Positions 48,938 through 58,571 of a stretch of 64,000 nucleotides of DNA are shown here, piece after piece. Positions within the stretch are counted from its first letter, which is position 1, and the number at the start of each line of letters is the position of its first letter. Origin of the DNA: Mesorhizobium sp. NZP2077 (lineage in GTDB: Bacteria > Pseudomonadota > Alphaproteobacteria > Rhizobiales > Rhizobiaceae); NCBI RefSeq assembly GCF_013170805.1, contig NZ_CP051293.1, forward strand, positions 4,408,001-4,472,000, read 5' to 3'. The notes under the pieces are model-generated. The model saw only the letters and a program-made list of their open reading frames with translations, was not told the origin of the DNA and ran no database searches. The position numbers and the translations under genes are program-made.

Positions 48938-50917
48938 TCAGAGCAGGATGCGATATCTAGCAAACCCCGCTTCGCCCTCGCCCGCCGGTTCGATCTTCAG
49001 CGACTTCACGTCGGCAATGAAGTCCTTTGCCCTGACGCCTGTCTCGAACACGACGCTGGTGCCTGGCAGTGGGGCGAACGACCAGTTGTCGTCGGCCGAC
49101 GGATTGATCGTGCCCTGGCTGACGATGTAGCGAACGATGACGTCGCGGTTGGTGTCCGGCGCCTCGTAGATGATCTTGGAGGCATTGATGTCAGGGAAAT
49201 TGCCGCCACCGCCGGCCCGGTAATTGTTGGTCGCAACGACGAATTTCTGATTGGGATCAATTGGCTTTCCGCCGAACATCAAGTCGACGATACGATTGGC
49301 GCCGGCATTCGCCACGCCGCCCTTGGCATCGTATTTCGGCGGCTGCGACAGGTCTATCTTGTAGGTGACGCCGTCGATGACGTCGAAATTGTAGGACGGG
49401 AAATCGGTGTTGATGAGCGCCTGGTCGGCCTTCCCCACCTCGATCCTGTTGAAGATGCCGGCCGACATTTCCAGCCATTCCTTGACTTGCGCACCGGTGA
49501 TTTCGACAGCGCGCACGGTGTTCGGGTAAAGATAGAGGTCGGCGACGTTCTTGATGGCGATGTCGCCGGCCGGCACGTCGGTGTAGTAGTCGGCGCCGTT
49601 GCGCCCACCGGCCTTGAAGGGAGCCGCGGCCGACAGCAGCGGCACATCCTTCCACTGCGTGCTCTTGAGGATGTCCTTCAAGTACCAGGTCTGCGCCTGG
49701 CTGACGACCTGCACCGACGGATCGTCGGCGACCAGCGAGAAATAGGAATAGAGCGGCGCCGAAGTCTTGCCGACAGGACGGCGCACATAGGCCAGGGTTG
49801 CCTGGTGGTCCTGTTCGAGAGCGGCGATGATGCGCTTGTCGTCGGGAACAGTCGGCTTGTTCTTGTTGTCGACGCGCTCGAAGATCGGCCGCGCCTCGGA
49901 GGTTGCGGAAACGACCTTCCATTTCGATCCGTCACGCTCCAGCATCAGGTCTATCAGACCCATATGCGAGCCCCAGAAGCCGCCCATGACGGCGGGCTTG
50001 CCCTGCAGCGTGCCTTTTTGCGTATCGACGCCTTCGAGCGACTGGAAATCCTTCTTGCCGGGGAACACCAGATGCTGGTGGCCGGCGAACACGGCATCGA
50101 TGCCATCGACGCCGGCGACGAAGAACGAAGCGTTCTCCATCATGTCACCGTCATTCACATCGATGCCGGAATGGGAGAGCGCGATGACGATGTCGGCGCC
50201 CTCTTCCTTCATCTGCGGCACCCAGGCCTTGGCCGCCTCGACGATGTCGCGCGTCTTGACGTTGCCTTCGAGATTCTTGAGGTCCCAGACCATGATCTGC
50301 GGCGGGACGAAACCGATAATGCCGATCCTGATCGGCTGCTCGGCGCCCGAACCGTCCTTGATCTTCCTGTCGAGGATCACATAGGGCTTGAGATAGAGCT
50401 TGTCGTCGCGCGGGTTGGCGGCAAGCGCGGTGCCGCGGATCAGATTGGCGCAGACGAACGGAAAATCGGCGCCGGCCAGCACCTTGTCCAGGAAGGACAG
50501 GCCGTAGTTGAACTCATGGTTGCCGAGCGTCGAGCACTCGTAGCCGAGCAGGTTCATGCCTTTCATGATCGGATGCAGATCGCCGTCCTTCAGGCCCTTC
50601 TCGTAGGCGATGTAGTCGCCCATCGGGTTGCCCTGCAGCAGGTCGCCATTGTCGATCAGCATCGAATTGACGGCTTCCTTGCGCACCGCATCGATCAGGG
50701 ACGCCGTGCGCGACAGGCCCATCGTGTCGTTGGCTTTGTCGGCGTAATAATCATAAGGCAGCACATTCACATGGATATCGGTGGTTTCCATGATGCGAAG
50801 ATGCGCCTGGTTGGCCTGCGCACGGGCGGAGAAGGGATGAAGCACGATCAGCGCCCCTGTGGCTGCGGCACCCGCGAGAAAACCGCGGCGGGAGACTGGG
50901 TGGAGCAGTTGCGACAT
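48938..50917 (-). CDS. Bifunctional 2',3'-cyclic-nucleotide 2'-phosphodiesterase/3'-nucleotidase, Tat-exported
   Basis: The 659-residue protein has a twin-arginine signal (SRRGFLAGAAATG, residues 9-21), a calcineurin-like phosphoesterase domain with ETTDIHVNVLPYD, DNGDLLQGNP, LGNHEFNYG, HSGID and GHQHLVFPG metal motifs, and a C-terminal 5'-nucleotidase domain (AYNNYRAGGGGNF-like NNYRAGGGGNFP). It degrades periplasmic nucleotides. ATG 50917 is used because it starts the signal; the longer frame to 51031 does not. Confidence 0.94.
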   Translation of the reverse strand: MSQLLHPVSRRGFLAGAAATGALIVLHPFSARAQANQAHLRIMETTDIHVNVLPYDYYADKANDTMGLSRTASLIDAVRKEAVNSMLIDNGDLLQGNPMGDYIAYEKGLKDGDLHPIMKGMNLLGYECSTLGNHEFNYGLSFLDKVLAGADFPFVCANLIRGTALAANPRDDKLYLKPYVILDRKIKDGSGAEQPIRIGIIGFVPPQIMVWDLKNLEGNVKTRDIVEAAKAWVPQMKEEGADIVIALSHSGIDVNDGDMMENASFFVAGVDGIDAVFAGHQHLVFPGKKDFQSLEGVDTQKGTLQGKPAVMGGFWGSHMGLIDLMLERDGSKWKVVSATSEARPIFERVDNKNKPTVPDDKRIIAALEQDHQATLAYVRRPVGKTSAPLYSYFSLVADDPSVQVVSQAQTWYLKDILKSTQWKDVPLLSAAAPFKAGGRNGADYYTDVPAGDIAIKNVADLYLYPNTVRAVEITGAQVKEWLEMSAGIFNRIEVGKADQALINTDFPSYNFDVIDGVTYKIDLSQPPKYDAKGGVANAGANRIVDLMFGGKPIDPNQKFVVATNNYRAGGGGNFPDINASKIIYEAPDTNRDVIVRYIVSQGTINPSADDNWSFAPLPGTSVVFETGVRAKDFIADVKSLKIEPAGEGEAGFARYRILL

Positions 50918-51065
50918 GTTTTCTCCTCTTCGACTACCTGACGCCCTGCCCCGCAGCGAACTTGGCGCCGAAACCGGCTCAAGTCCACTCAAGAAGTCGC
51001 GCGCATCGGAGCGCCAGTCGATCAGCGCCATATGACGCGCGGATGAAGGCGACAGTGAAGAAAAG

Positions 51066-52340
51066 TCAGGTCTTGTCGTCGTCGCCCTGGGTGATCAGCC
51101 GGGCGCTGCGCTGACCTGTGACGTAGATCCATAGCCAGCTCAAGGAAACCGCAAGCCGGTTGCGGAAGCCGATCAGAAAATAGATGTGCGCGATGCCCCA
51201 CAGCCACCAGGCGAGCCAACCCGTAAGCTTCATCCAGCCGAGATCGATCGCGGCGGCGCGTTTGCCGATCGTCGCCAGATCGCCGGCATGTTTGTAGTGA
51301 AATGGCCGCGTGGTGCTATCACCGCCGAGCCTGGCCCTGATGGTCGCCGCCACATGGCGGCCCTCCTGCTTGGCGGAAGGCGCGACGCCGGGTACCGGCC
51401 GTCCATCGGGCCGCAACACAAGGGCGTCGTCGCCGATGACAAAAATCTCGGGGCTGCCGGGCACGCTGAGGTCGGGCTCGACGAGCACCCTGCCCGCGCG
51501 GTCCGCCTTCGCCCCCAGCCATTCGGCGGCGGGCGAAGCGGCAACACCGGCTGCCCACAGGATCGTTCTCGCCTCCAACTGCTTGTCGCCAAACACAACA
51601 CCTTCGGCGTCACAGCGCGTAACGGCCCGGCCGAGTTCGACCGTCACGCCGAGCCGCTCGAGCGCCTTGCTGGCGTAATCGGAAAGTTTTGGCGCGAAAT
51701 TGGCAAGGATGCGGTCGCCGGCCTCAATCAACACCACGCGCGTTTGCCGCGTGTCGATGTTGCGGAACTCGCCGCGCAGCGTGTCGTGCGCCAGCTCGAC
51801 GATGGTGCCGGCCAGTTCCACGCCGGTCGGCCCGCCGCCGACGATCGCAATGGTCAGCAGCGCCTGGCGCTTGGCGGGATCGGTTTCCCGCTCGGCCTGC
51901 TCGAAGGCCAGGAGAATGCGCCGCCGGATGGTGGTGGCGTCCTCAAGCGTCTTCAAGCCTGGCGCGAAAGGCTCCCATTCATCGTGGCCGAAATAGGCAT
52001 GGCGGGCGCCGGTGGCGAGCACCAGCGTGTCGTAGGTGACGGCGGTGCCGTCATCGAGCAACACGCGTTTGCCGGCACGGTCGACGCCGGTGACGTTGGC
52101 CAGCAGCGTCGTCACATCCTTGCGCTTGCGCAGAAGATGGCGGATCGGCCAGGCAACCTCGGAGGTCGCCAGCGCCGTCGTCGCCACCTGGTAGAGCAGC
52201 GGCTGGAAAAGATGATGGTTGCGCTTGTCGATCATGGTGATGCGCACCGGAGCGCCCGACAGCCCGCGGGTGAGTTCGAGGCCGCCGAACCCCGCGCCGA
52301 CAACGACGACATGATGGCTGGCTTCGTTCATCTCATTCAC
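51066..52340 (-). CDS. Type II NADH dehydrogenase-like FAD oxidoreductase
   Basis: The 424-residue protein has two Rossmann motifs, VVVVGAGFGGLELTRGL (FAD) and IAIVGGGPTGVELAG (NADH), plus GDDALVLRPDG and, near the C-terminus, a hydrophobic amphipathic segment (WLAWWLWGIAHIYFLIGF) that anchors such enzymes to the membrane. NDH-2 passes electrons from NADH to quinone without pumping protons. A second start lies three codons in. Confidence 0.9.
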   Translation of the reverse strand: MNEMNEASHHVVVVGAGFGGLELTRGLSGAPVRITMIDKRNHHLFQPLLYQVATTALATSEVAWPIRHLLRKRKDVTTLLANVTGVDRAGKRVLLDDGTAVTYDTLVLATGARHAYFGHDEWEPFAPGLKTLEDATTIRRRILLAFEQAERETDPAKRQALLTIAIVGGGPTGVELAGTIVELAHDTLRGEFRNIDTRQTRVVLIEAGDRILANFAPKLSDYASKALERLGVTVELGRAVTRCDAEGVVFGDKQLEARTILWAAGVAASPAAEWLGAKADRAGRVLVEPDLSVPGSPEIFVIGDDALVLRPDGRPVPGVAPSAKQEGRHVAATIRARLGGDSTTRPFHYKHAGDLATIGKRAAAIDLGWMKLTGWLAWWLWGIAHIYFLIGFRNRLAVSLSWLWIYVTGQRSARLITQGDDDKT

Positions 52341-52496
52341 CCTGCCGGTAATATTGCCAACCGTAGATGTAGGTATTTTTTGTGCAATGCAGCAACAGAA
52401 GGACAGTGCCCGGGGCTCGCCGTCCCATGTCGTGAACGCACAAGACGTATCGTGACGCGAGGTATAGCGTCGTCAAACACGCTTACGAGGTAAAGC

Positions 52497-53144
52497 ATGG
52501 CCAAAGATCATGACGACCAGGGTCCGGGACAGTATGCCTCGCCGCCCTGCTTCATGCACGAACTCAATCCGGAATTCCGGGCGCTCTCCGACTGGACCGA
52601 TGTCCGGCGCTGGCGCAAGGCCGAGCGCGAACGCCTGATCGCGGCTCGCCTCGCTGTTTCGGCCGACGCGAGAACGGCAATGTCCCAGCGTATTACCGAA
52701 GGGCTCGACGCGATCATCGGCGAGATCAGCGGCCGCATGGTGAGCCTCTACTGGCCGTTTCGCGGTGAGCCGGATTTGCGGCCATGGATGGCATCCGTCA
52801 ATGAGCGCGGCGGCCGCACGGCGCTGCCCATCGTCGTCGAGAAAGGGCAACCGCTGATCTTCCGTGCCTACAAATCCGGCGACCGGTTGGAAAAAGGCAT
52901 CTGGAACATCCCGATCCCGGCCGAGGGCGATCCGGTGCTGCCCGACATCGTCATCTCGCCGATCGTCGGCATTGATCCGGCAAACTATCGCCTAGGCTAT
53001 GGCGGCGGCTTCTTCGACCGCACGCTGGCCGCAATGCCGTTCAAGCCGCTGGTCATCGGCGTCGGCTACGAACTGCAGCGCATCGCCACGATCTATCCGC
53101 AGCCGCACGACATTGCGATGGATCGGGTCGTCACCGAAGCCTGA
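52497..53144 (+). CDS. 5-formyltetrahydrofolate cyclo-ligase
   Basis: It converts 5-formyl-THF to 5,10-methenyl-THF with ATP. The 215-residue product has RWRKAERERLIAARL, SLYWPFRGEPDL and the ligase signature PIVGIDPANYRLGYGGGFFDR. It carries about 35 extra residues at the N-terminus relative to the core. The upstream gap of 156 bases is where 6S RNA often lies in related bacteria, but I cannot show one here. Confidence 0.93.
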   Translation: MAKDHDDQGPGQYASPPCFMHELNPEFRALSDWTDVRRWRKAERERLIAARLAVSADARTAMSQRITEGLDAIIGEISGRMVSLYWPFRGEPDLRPWMASVNERGGRTALPIVVEKGQPLIFRAYKSGDRLEKGIWNIPIPAEGDPVLPDIVISPIVGIDPANYRLGYGGGFFDRTLAAMPFKPLVIGVGYELQRIATIYPQPHDIAMDRVVTEA

Positions 53145-53338
53145 GAGCCTGTGTCCGGAAAATTATCCATACTTCCGCGCGCAGCAGCGCAGATGTCACG
53201 TGACAAAAATCCGACTTGGTCGATAAATAATCTGCCCTCGAAGGGGACCATGCTGCGGAGGACCGTTTTGACATGCGCTCTGGGCGGATCCAACAGTTCG
53301 GTCGCTCTTGGATTGTCTGGTTCGCAACGGAGGACAAG

Positions 53339-53752
53339 ATGATCGGACGAACTATAGCGGCTGCCCTTGCCATCGCGTTTTCCTTGTCGCCTGCGCACGC
53401 ACAACCACGGCATCGTTTGCCGAGCGATTACAAATGGGGCCGTTGCCTGCTCGTTGTTGACGGTCAGACCCGCATATCCGGAAAATGTTCCTATCAAATC
53501 GAGGCGGGCGGCGATTTTAATATCCAGGGGCCCCGGCAAGTTTTTGCAGGTATTGACTATCCTGATACGCATAGCGGGGCTGGTGAAATGTCCAAGGATT
53601 ACTGGGCAGTCATCTACAAGGACGGTGACGTTTGGGCCGGCTATAGCAACTCCGAAATTGACGAAACGCACGGTGACGAACGTTGGGAAGCACTTCGCCG
53701 CGAAGGCGCATGCTATGTTGGCAAGGACGTCCGGGTCTGCCTTTGGCGTTAA
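53339..53752 (+). CDS. Secreted small protein with four cysteines, unknown function
   Basis: From ATG 53339 (CGGAGG upstream) the 137-residue product has a signal peptide ending AHA (about residue 21) and a mature part with four cysteines (GRCLLVV, GKCSYQ, GACYVG, RVCLWR) that could form two disulfides. No family is recognised. Its stop overlaps the stop of the convergent Lrp gene by four bases. Confidence 0.75.
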   Translation: MIGRTIAAALAIAFSLSPAHAQPRHRLPSDYKWGRCLLVVDGQTRISGKCSYQIEAGGDFNIQGPRQVFAGIDYPDTHSGAGEMSKDYWAVIYKDGDVWAGYSNSEIDETHGDERWEALRREGACYVGKDVRVCLWR

Positions 53753-54222
53753 GCCATTTCCGGCTTCATGCCCATGGCCGTCCGATCAACGATCTCACGC
53801 AAGGCGAATGACGAGTTGATCTTTGTCACGTGCGGCATCGCGGACAGCCATTCCTTGTGGATGCGCTCATAGTCGACCAGGTCTTTTGCCGCGATGCGCA
53901 GGATGTAGTCGTATTCGCCCGACATCAAGTGGCAGGACAGCACGTTGGGGCAGCGCTTGATCGCCGCCTCGAAATCCGACAGCGTCTTCTCGAACTGGCC
54001 CGACAGCGATATGTGCACGATCGCCGTCATCTGGTGACCGAGCGCCGCATTGGAAAGCCGGGCGTGGTAGCCGCGAATGGTTCCGGATTTTTCCAGATTA
54101 TCAAGCCGGCGCGAACAGGCCGACTGCGACAGGCCAACCTTCTCGGCGAGCGCCGCATTGGGTATCCTGCCATCCTTCTGCAAAGCCTCGAGAATGGCGA
54201 TATCGATCCTGTCGAGCGGCAT
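53749..54222 (-). CDS. Lrp/AsnC family transcriptional regulator, likely of alanine dehydrogenase
   Basis: The 157-residue protein has an N-terminal winged helix (ALAEKVGLSQSACSRRLDNLEKSG) and a C-terminal RAM ligand-binding domain (NVLSCHLMSGEYDYILRIAAKD). It is divergently transcribed from ald. In other rhizobia and in mycobacteria such an Lrp (AldR-like) controls alanine dehydrogenase, so that job is likely here. ATG 54222 is chosen over the longer frame to 54261. Confidence 0.92.
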   Translation of the reverse strand: MPLDRIDIAILEALQKDGRIPNAALAEKVGLSQSACSRRLDNLEKSGTIRGYHARLSNAALGHQMTAIVHISLSGQFEKTLSDFEAAIKRCPNVLSCHLMSGEYDYILRIAAKDLVDYERIHKEWLSAMPHVTKINSSFALREIVDRTAMGMKPEMA

Positions 54223-54236
54223 TTTTCGTGAATCCT

Positions 54237-54257
54237 GCGAATATCCTGCTATTTCGC
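54237..54257. promoter_or_regulatory. Candidate Lrp-type operator between lrp and ald
   Basis: GCGAATA and TATTTCGC are imperfect inverted arms around a short AT-rich centre in the divergent gap (54223-54379). This is the pattern expected of an Lrp-family box, and the position suits control of both genes. Confidence 0.35.
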
Positions 54258-54379
54258 GCAACGATTATCCAAACCTGCCCGTCCGTGCAAGCGCATTCGC
54301 AAACACTTGCGACCCGATTCATGGTTCACTTCACCAATACAGGGAGTGAGCCCAAAAGGGTCCGGATCAGGAGAAGAAA

Positions 54380-55495
54380 ATGCGCGTCGGTTGCCCCAAG
54401 GAAATCAAGAACCACGAATATCGTGTCGGCCTCACGCCAGGCGCGGTCCGCGAATACGTCGCGCACGGCCACGAAGTGCTGGTCGAGACCGGCGCCGGCG
54501 CCGGCATCGGCGCCGATGACAACGCCTATCGCGCCGCCGGCGCTACCATCGCCAAGACCGCCGCCGACGTGTTCGCCAAGTCGGACATGATCGTCAAGGT
54601 CAAGGAGCCGCAGCCCAATGAGTGGGTGCAGCTGCGTGACGGCCAGATCCTGTACACCTATCTTCACCTGGCTCCGGATCCGGAGCAGACCAAGGGCCTG
54701 CTCGCTTCGGGCGTGACCGCGATCGCCTACGAGACCGTAACCGACGACCGTGGCGGCCTGCCGCTGCTCGCGCCGATGTCGGAAGTCGCCGGCCGCCTGT
54801 CGATCCAGGCCGGCGCCACGGCGCTGCAGAAGGCCAATGGCGGCCGTGGCGTGCTGCTGGGCGGCGTGCCCGGCGTGCTGCCCGGCAAGGTCACCGTGCT
54901 CGGCGGCGGTGTCGTCGGCCTGCATGCGGCTCGCATGGCCGCCGGTCTCGGCGCCGACGTCACCATCATCGACCGCTCGATCCCGCGTCTGCGCCAGCTC
55001 GACGACCTGTTCGCCGGCCGCGTCCACACCCGCTACTCGACCGTCGAGGCGCTCGAGGAAGAATGCTTCTCGGCCGACATCGTCGTCGGCGCGGTGCTGA
55101 TCCCGGGAGCCGCAGCACCTAAGCTCGTCACCCGCGAAATGCTCTCCGGCATGAAGAAGGGCTCGGTGCTGGTCGACGTCGCCATCGACCAGGGCGGTTG
55201 CTTCGAGACCTCGCATGCGACGACTCACGCCGAGCCAACCTACGAAGTCGACGGCGTCATCCACTATTGCGTCGCCAACATGCCAGGCGCCGTGCCGGTC
55301 ACCTCGGCCCATGCCCTCAACAACGCAACGCTCCACTACGGCCTGCAGCTCGCCGACAAGGGCCTGAAGGCGCTGGTCGACGACCATCATTTGCGCAACG
55401 GTCTCAATGTCCATAAGGGCAAGATCACCAACCGGGCGGTCGCCGAAGCACTCGGCTACGAGCTGGTCGAGCCGAAAGCTGTTCTGGCCGCTTAA
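54380..55495 (+). CDS. ald: Alanine dehydrogenase
   Basis: Ald interconverts L-alanine and pyruvate plus ammonia with NAD. The 371-residue protein has [27 protein letters not shown] with the catalytic Lys, [10 protein letters not shown] with the catalytic His, [19 protein letters not shown] for NAD and [14 protein letters not shown]. In root nodules alanine is a possible nitrogen export product. A strong terminator follows. Confidence 0.97.
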   Translation: MRVGCPKEIKNHEYRVGLTPGAVREYVAHGHEVLVETGAGAGIGADDNAYRAAGATIAKTAADVFAKSDMIVKVKEPQPNEWVQLRDGQILYTYLHLAPDPEQTKGLLASGVTAIAYETVTDDRGGLPLLAPMSEVAGRLSIQAGATALQKANGGRGVLLGGVPGVLPGKVTVLGGGVVGLHAARMAAGLGADVTIIDRSIPRLRQLDDLFAGRVHTRYSTVEALEEECFSADIVVGAVLIPGAAAPKLVTREMLSGMKKGSVLVDVAIDQGGCFETSHATTHAEPTYEVDGVIHYCVANMPGAVPVTSAHALNNATLHYGLQLADKGLKALVDDHHLRNGLNVHKGKITNRAVAEALGYELVEPKAVLAA

Positions 55496-55526
55496 TACAC
55501 CCAGAAATAGTCACCTTGCTTTTGTT

Positions 55527-55555
55527 GCCCGCCGGTTCGCTCCGGCGGGCTTTTT
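55527..55555 (+). terminator. Rho-independent terminator of ald
   Basis: GCCCGCCGG (55527-55535) pairs with CCGGCGGGC (55542-55550) and is followed by five T. It lies 32 bases after the ald stop. Confidence 0.9.
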
Positions 55556-55708
55556 ATTGGGCAATCTGCGGCGTCAAGCCTGCCCATCGGGCAAATCAGT
55601 GCCTGTTGCAGGTGTTGGTTTGCCTAACACTGTTGCATATTTATCATTCCTAATCTGTCCGACTCCTTGCTAGGAACATCGCGGGCTTATTGATTAGGGG
55701 TTTGAGCA

Positions 55709-57013
55709 ATGTCTGTTCGCGTTTCTGCGAAGTCTTTTCTTTTGGGCGCCGTTTCTGCTGTGGCTTTGCTGTCTGCGGCTCATGCGGCTGATGTGGTACA
55801 GCCAGTCGAGGCATCCGGTTTCAACTGGAGTGGGCTGTATGTCGGCTTCGGTGTTGGCGCCGGTGCAAATGTTCATAAACTCAGCAGCGACTTTATTCCG
55901 ATCTCGTTGAACGGAATTGGCGGTGAAGGTGTCTACGGCGAACTGACCGCCGGTTACGACTACATGGTGTCGCCCCGCTTCCTGCTCGGTGGATTGCTGG
56001 ACGTCCACGTCGGCGATATCAAAACCAAGATCGATGCCGCCGGGTTCAACGCCTCGATCCAGGAGACATACGGTTTCGACGCTGGCCTGCGCGTCGGCTA
56101 TCTGTTTACCCCGAATACACTGGGCTACGTGCTCGGCGGCTATTCCTGGCAGAAGTACAAACTCGATACCAATGCTGGCTTCGGCTTTGATTGGGACCAG
56201 AGCGGCTACTTCGTCGGCGGCGGCATTGAAACGGCCATCAACAGCAACTGGACGATCAAGACCGAGTATCGTTATACGCGCTTCGGCACCAAGGGGGATC
56301 TCCTCTCAGAGGCGGGCCTCATCGGTGCGCCGGATGGCCTTCTCAACCTCGATACGTCGCGGCATACATTCCAGATTGCGGCCAACTATCGTTTTGGCGC
56401 CCAGAATGGCGGCGGTGCTACTTTTGAAGCCCCTGCGTACAACTGGACCGGCTTCTATATCGGTGGCGGCTTGGGCGCCGGTGCATCCGTTCACCAGATC
56501 GAAATCCCGCCCCTCGGCGGCGCCAAGTTCAATGGCCTCGGTGGTGAAGGCGCGTTTGGTGAGCTAAACGTCGATTACGACCAAGACTTCGGCAGCTGGG
56601 TTGCAGGCGTCATGGTCGACGCCCGCTACTCCGGCATGACCTCGAAACTGGACCTTGGCGGCGGATCGATCAATGTGGACACCGACTACGGTTTCGACGT
56701 GCTCGGCCGCGTCGGCATGAAAATGAACGAATCGACGCTTGCCTACGCATTGGCTGGCTACAGCTGGCAGCATTTCGATCTGAACGCTTCCGACCCGATC
56801 GGCGACATCCTCGACTGGGGCTCCAGCGGTTTCTCGGTTGGCGGCGGTCTGGAAACGGCTATATCCAGCAACGTCACCGTCGGTGTCGAGTATCGCTATT
56901 CGCAGTTCGCCAAGAAGGATTTCTCGTCGGAGTTGGGGCTGCCTGACGACTCCATTACCTCGACGTCTTCCTTCCATACCGTGCGTCTCGGCGCGAAGTA
57001 CAAGTTTAACTGA
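55709..57013 (+). CDS. Outer-membrane beta-barrel protein with two tandem barrel domains
   Basis: The 434-residue protein has a signal peptide ending at SAAHAA and then two similar units: the first begins SGFNWSGLYVGFGVGAG (about 37) and the second PAYNWTGFYIGGGLGAG (about 243). Each unit has the YSWQ, FVGGG/SVGGG-xETAI, and EYRYxxF blocks of Omp25/RopB-type small barrels, and the protein ends in a Phe-Asn strand. Single-unit proteins are about 200 residues, so this is an internal duplication with 206-residue spacing. It could form two 8-strand barrels or one larger one. It has its own terminator. Confidence 0.9.
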   Translation: MSVRVSAKSFLLGAVSAVALLSAAHAADVVQPVEASGFNWSGLYVGFGVGAGANVHKLSSDFIPISLNGIGGEGVYGELTAGYDYMVSPRFLLGGLLDVHVGDIKTKIDAAGFNASIQETYGFDAGLRVGYLFTPNTLGYVLGGYSWQKYKLDTNAGFGFDWDQSGYFVGGGIETAINSNWTIKTEYRYTRFGTKGDLLSEAGLIGAPDGLLNLDTSRHTFQIAANYRFGAQNGGGATFEAPAYNWTGFYIGGGLGAGASVHQIEIPPLGGAKFNGLGGEGAFGELNVDYDQDFGSWVAGVMVDARYSGMTSKLDLGGGSINVDTDYGFDVLGRVGMKMNESTLAYALAGYSWQHFDLNASDPIGDILDWGSSGFSVGGGLETAISSNVTVGVEYRYSQFAKKDFSSELGLPDDSITSTSSFHTVRLGAKYKFN

Positions 57014-57038
57014 GTAGCCCTCCAGGCAAACAATCGAA

Positions 57039-57066
57039 GCCCGTCGGCCTGGCCGGCGGGCTTTTT
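57039..57066 (+). terminator. Rho-independent terminator of the outer-membrane protein gene
   Basis: GCCCGTCGGCC and GGCCGGCGGGC (57039-57061) form a strong stem with one G-T pair, followed by five T. It starts 25 bases after the stop. Confidence 0.85.
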
Positions 57067-57103
57067 CTTTGCTTGGATGACTTTCTCTGGGAAAAATCGG
57101 CAA

Positions 57104-57130
57104 CAAAAAAGCGGAGCCAAAGCCCCGCTT
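57104..57130 (-). terminator. Probable terminator of the DUF1203 gene
   Basis: On the minus strand AAGCGG and CCGCTT (57109-57130) pair with a short inner stem and are followed by six T (complement of AAAAAA, 57105-57110). It lies about 118 bases beyond the stop of the minus-strand gene at 57249. Confidence 0.55.
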
Positions 57131-57248
57131 CCTCGATATCGAGATTGCCGCCGGTTCATCCGCGGTCGGCCAATCGATCGACACTGGCTTTCTATCGCAT
57201 CTATGCGACGGGAGTACGACAGGCCTCCTGACCGCATTCCTTTGCGGT

Positions 57249-57716
57249 TCAGGCCCGTTCAATCCGGCACTGGTAGCAGTTGTTGCGCGCCGAGCGGACA
57301 TGCACGTAGGCGATGTCGACGCGTTCGAACAGCGTCTCGGCGCGCGCTGTAATTGCCTCGGTCGGGATGACTCCGCCGCTGCCATAGACGATGCGATCAT
57401 CCCTTCCATAGCCGCGCACGATGTAGTCCGGGCTTTCGAGGATCTCGGGAAGCATCTCGCTCCGGGCGGCGCGCTCGCATTCTTCGGCATGCAGGAAGAT
57501 CGGCCCGGTTTCCGCATAGGGCTGCAGGTTCGGGAACGGCCGATAGGCGAGAATGAGATAGGGGTCGCCGGCTGCGATGTTCCTCAGACAATGCCGGCAA
57601 GGCATGCCGTCGCCGTCAGAGATCCTCCGCTCGGGCGTGTGGCCGTAAGCATCGGGCCCACCACGCTGCAGAGCCCTCACAGATTCGGTGGGAAGTGCCT
57701 TGAACTGAATGGTCAT
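57249..57716 (-). CDS. DUF1203 family protein
   Basis: The 155-residue product begins MTIQFKALPTESVRALQ and has the family pattern CRHCLRNIAAGDPYLILAYRPF and GPIFLHAEECER, with paired cysteines (Cys-x-x-Cys) and further His/Cys residues, including NNCYQCRIERA at the end. Function unknown; metal binding by the Cys pairs is plausible. ATG 57716 is preferred over the longer frame. Confidence 0.85.
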   Translation of the reverse strand: MTIQFKALPTESVRALQRGGPDAYGHTPERRISDGDGMPCRHCLRNIAAGDPYLILAYRPFPNLQPYAETGPIFLHAEECERAARSEMLPEILESPDYIVRGYGRDDRIVYGSGGVIPTEAITARAETLFERVDIAYVHVRSARNNCYQCRIERA

Positions 57717-57897
57717 CGTGAAAACCTCCGGTCTTGTCGATCGGAAACTATGCGCACAGGCCAATGCTTCCCACCCGATTCCTGACAAGGGATCGAGGGA
57801 CCGATCCAATGTCGGTGATCAGTCCCTCATATAGATAAAAGCACCGACGCAAACCGGCGAAATAAGCCGGCTAATTACATGCCGGCGGACTTCCGAA

Positions 57898-58455
57898 TCA
57901 ACGAATGAAATCGTCGAAGCGCCGCAGTGTCACCCGGCGATTCTGCCAGTTTTCGTTCTGTGTCGGCACGAGCAGAAACTGCTCGCCGTAGCCAACAGTT
58001 TCCAAGGCATAGCCGGGCACGCTGAATTCTCGCACCAGCGTGCGCTTTAACGAGGCGGCGCGCTGTTCGGACAGGATCTGGTTCGACTGGAAGGAGCCGA
58101 CGGCATCGGTATGCCCCTCGATCAGCACACGGGCACCAGGATCGCGGCGCAGGATGCGCTGCAGCGCGTCGGCGATATTCTCGATCTTGTCGTATTGCGA
58201 ACTGGAAATGGCGGCCGAGCCGAAGGCGAAGTTGATCGACTGGATATCGATCGAGCGCGCCATGCGGCGCAAATCCGGCCGTCGCTTGAATTCGCGGATG
58301 GTGACGCGCTCGTTTGGCCGCAACTTCACCCGTGGTGCGGCTTCGAGCTTGCGCTCGATCGTCGCGGCCGAAGGGGTCGTCGCCTGGGCGGAGGCAAGGC
58401 TCGGCATGGCAATCGCCGCGATCAGCGCGGCGGCCAGTGTACGGCGTGTCAGCAT
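57898..58455 (-). CDS. OmpA family peptidoglycan-binding protein
   Basis: From ATG 58455 the 185-residue product has a signal peptide ending SLASA, then an OmpA-like domain: INFAFGSAAISSSQYDKIENIADAL and IEGHTDAVGSFQSNQILSEQRA, which binds peptidoglycan via diaminopimelate. No barrel is attached, so it is a periplasmic, wall-bound protein. Confidence 0.92.
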   Translation of the reverse strand: MLTRRTLAAALIAAIAMPSLASAQATTPSAATIERKLEAAPRVKLRPNERVTIREFKRRPDLRRMARSIDIQSINFAFGSAAISSSQYDKIENIADALQRILRRDPGARVLIEGHTDAVGSFQSNQILSEQRAASLKRTLVREFSVPGYALETVGYGEQFLLVPTQNENWQNRRVTLRRFDDFIR

Positions 58456-58571
58456 GTCTTTTCTCCTTCGGCCTCTGCCGCATTGATGATGTGGGCAAGA
58501 TGCCAAAGACAGGCTGAAGCGCCGATGAACGAGTGGCTCAGGTTCGCGCTGGTGTCGGCTTCCGGCTGAAA

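Noticed and set aside
52341..52496. Possible 6S RNA upstream of the 5-formyl-THF cyclo-ligase gene.
   Set aside because: The position is right by known synteny and there is a GC-rich segment near 52410-52430, but I could not fold the long closed stem with a central bubble that defines 6S RNA. A covariance-model search would settle it.
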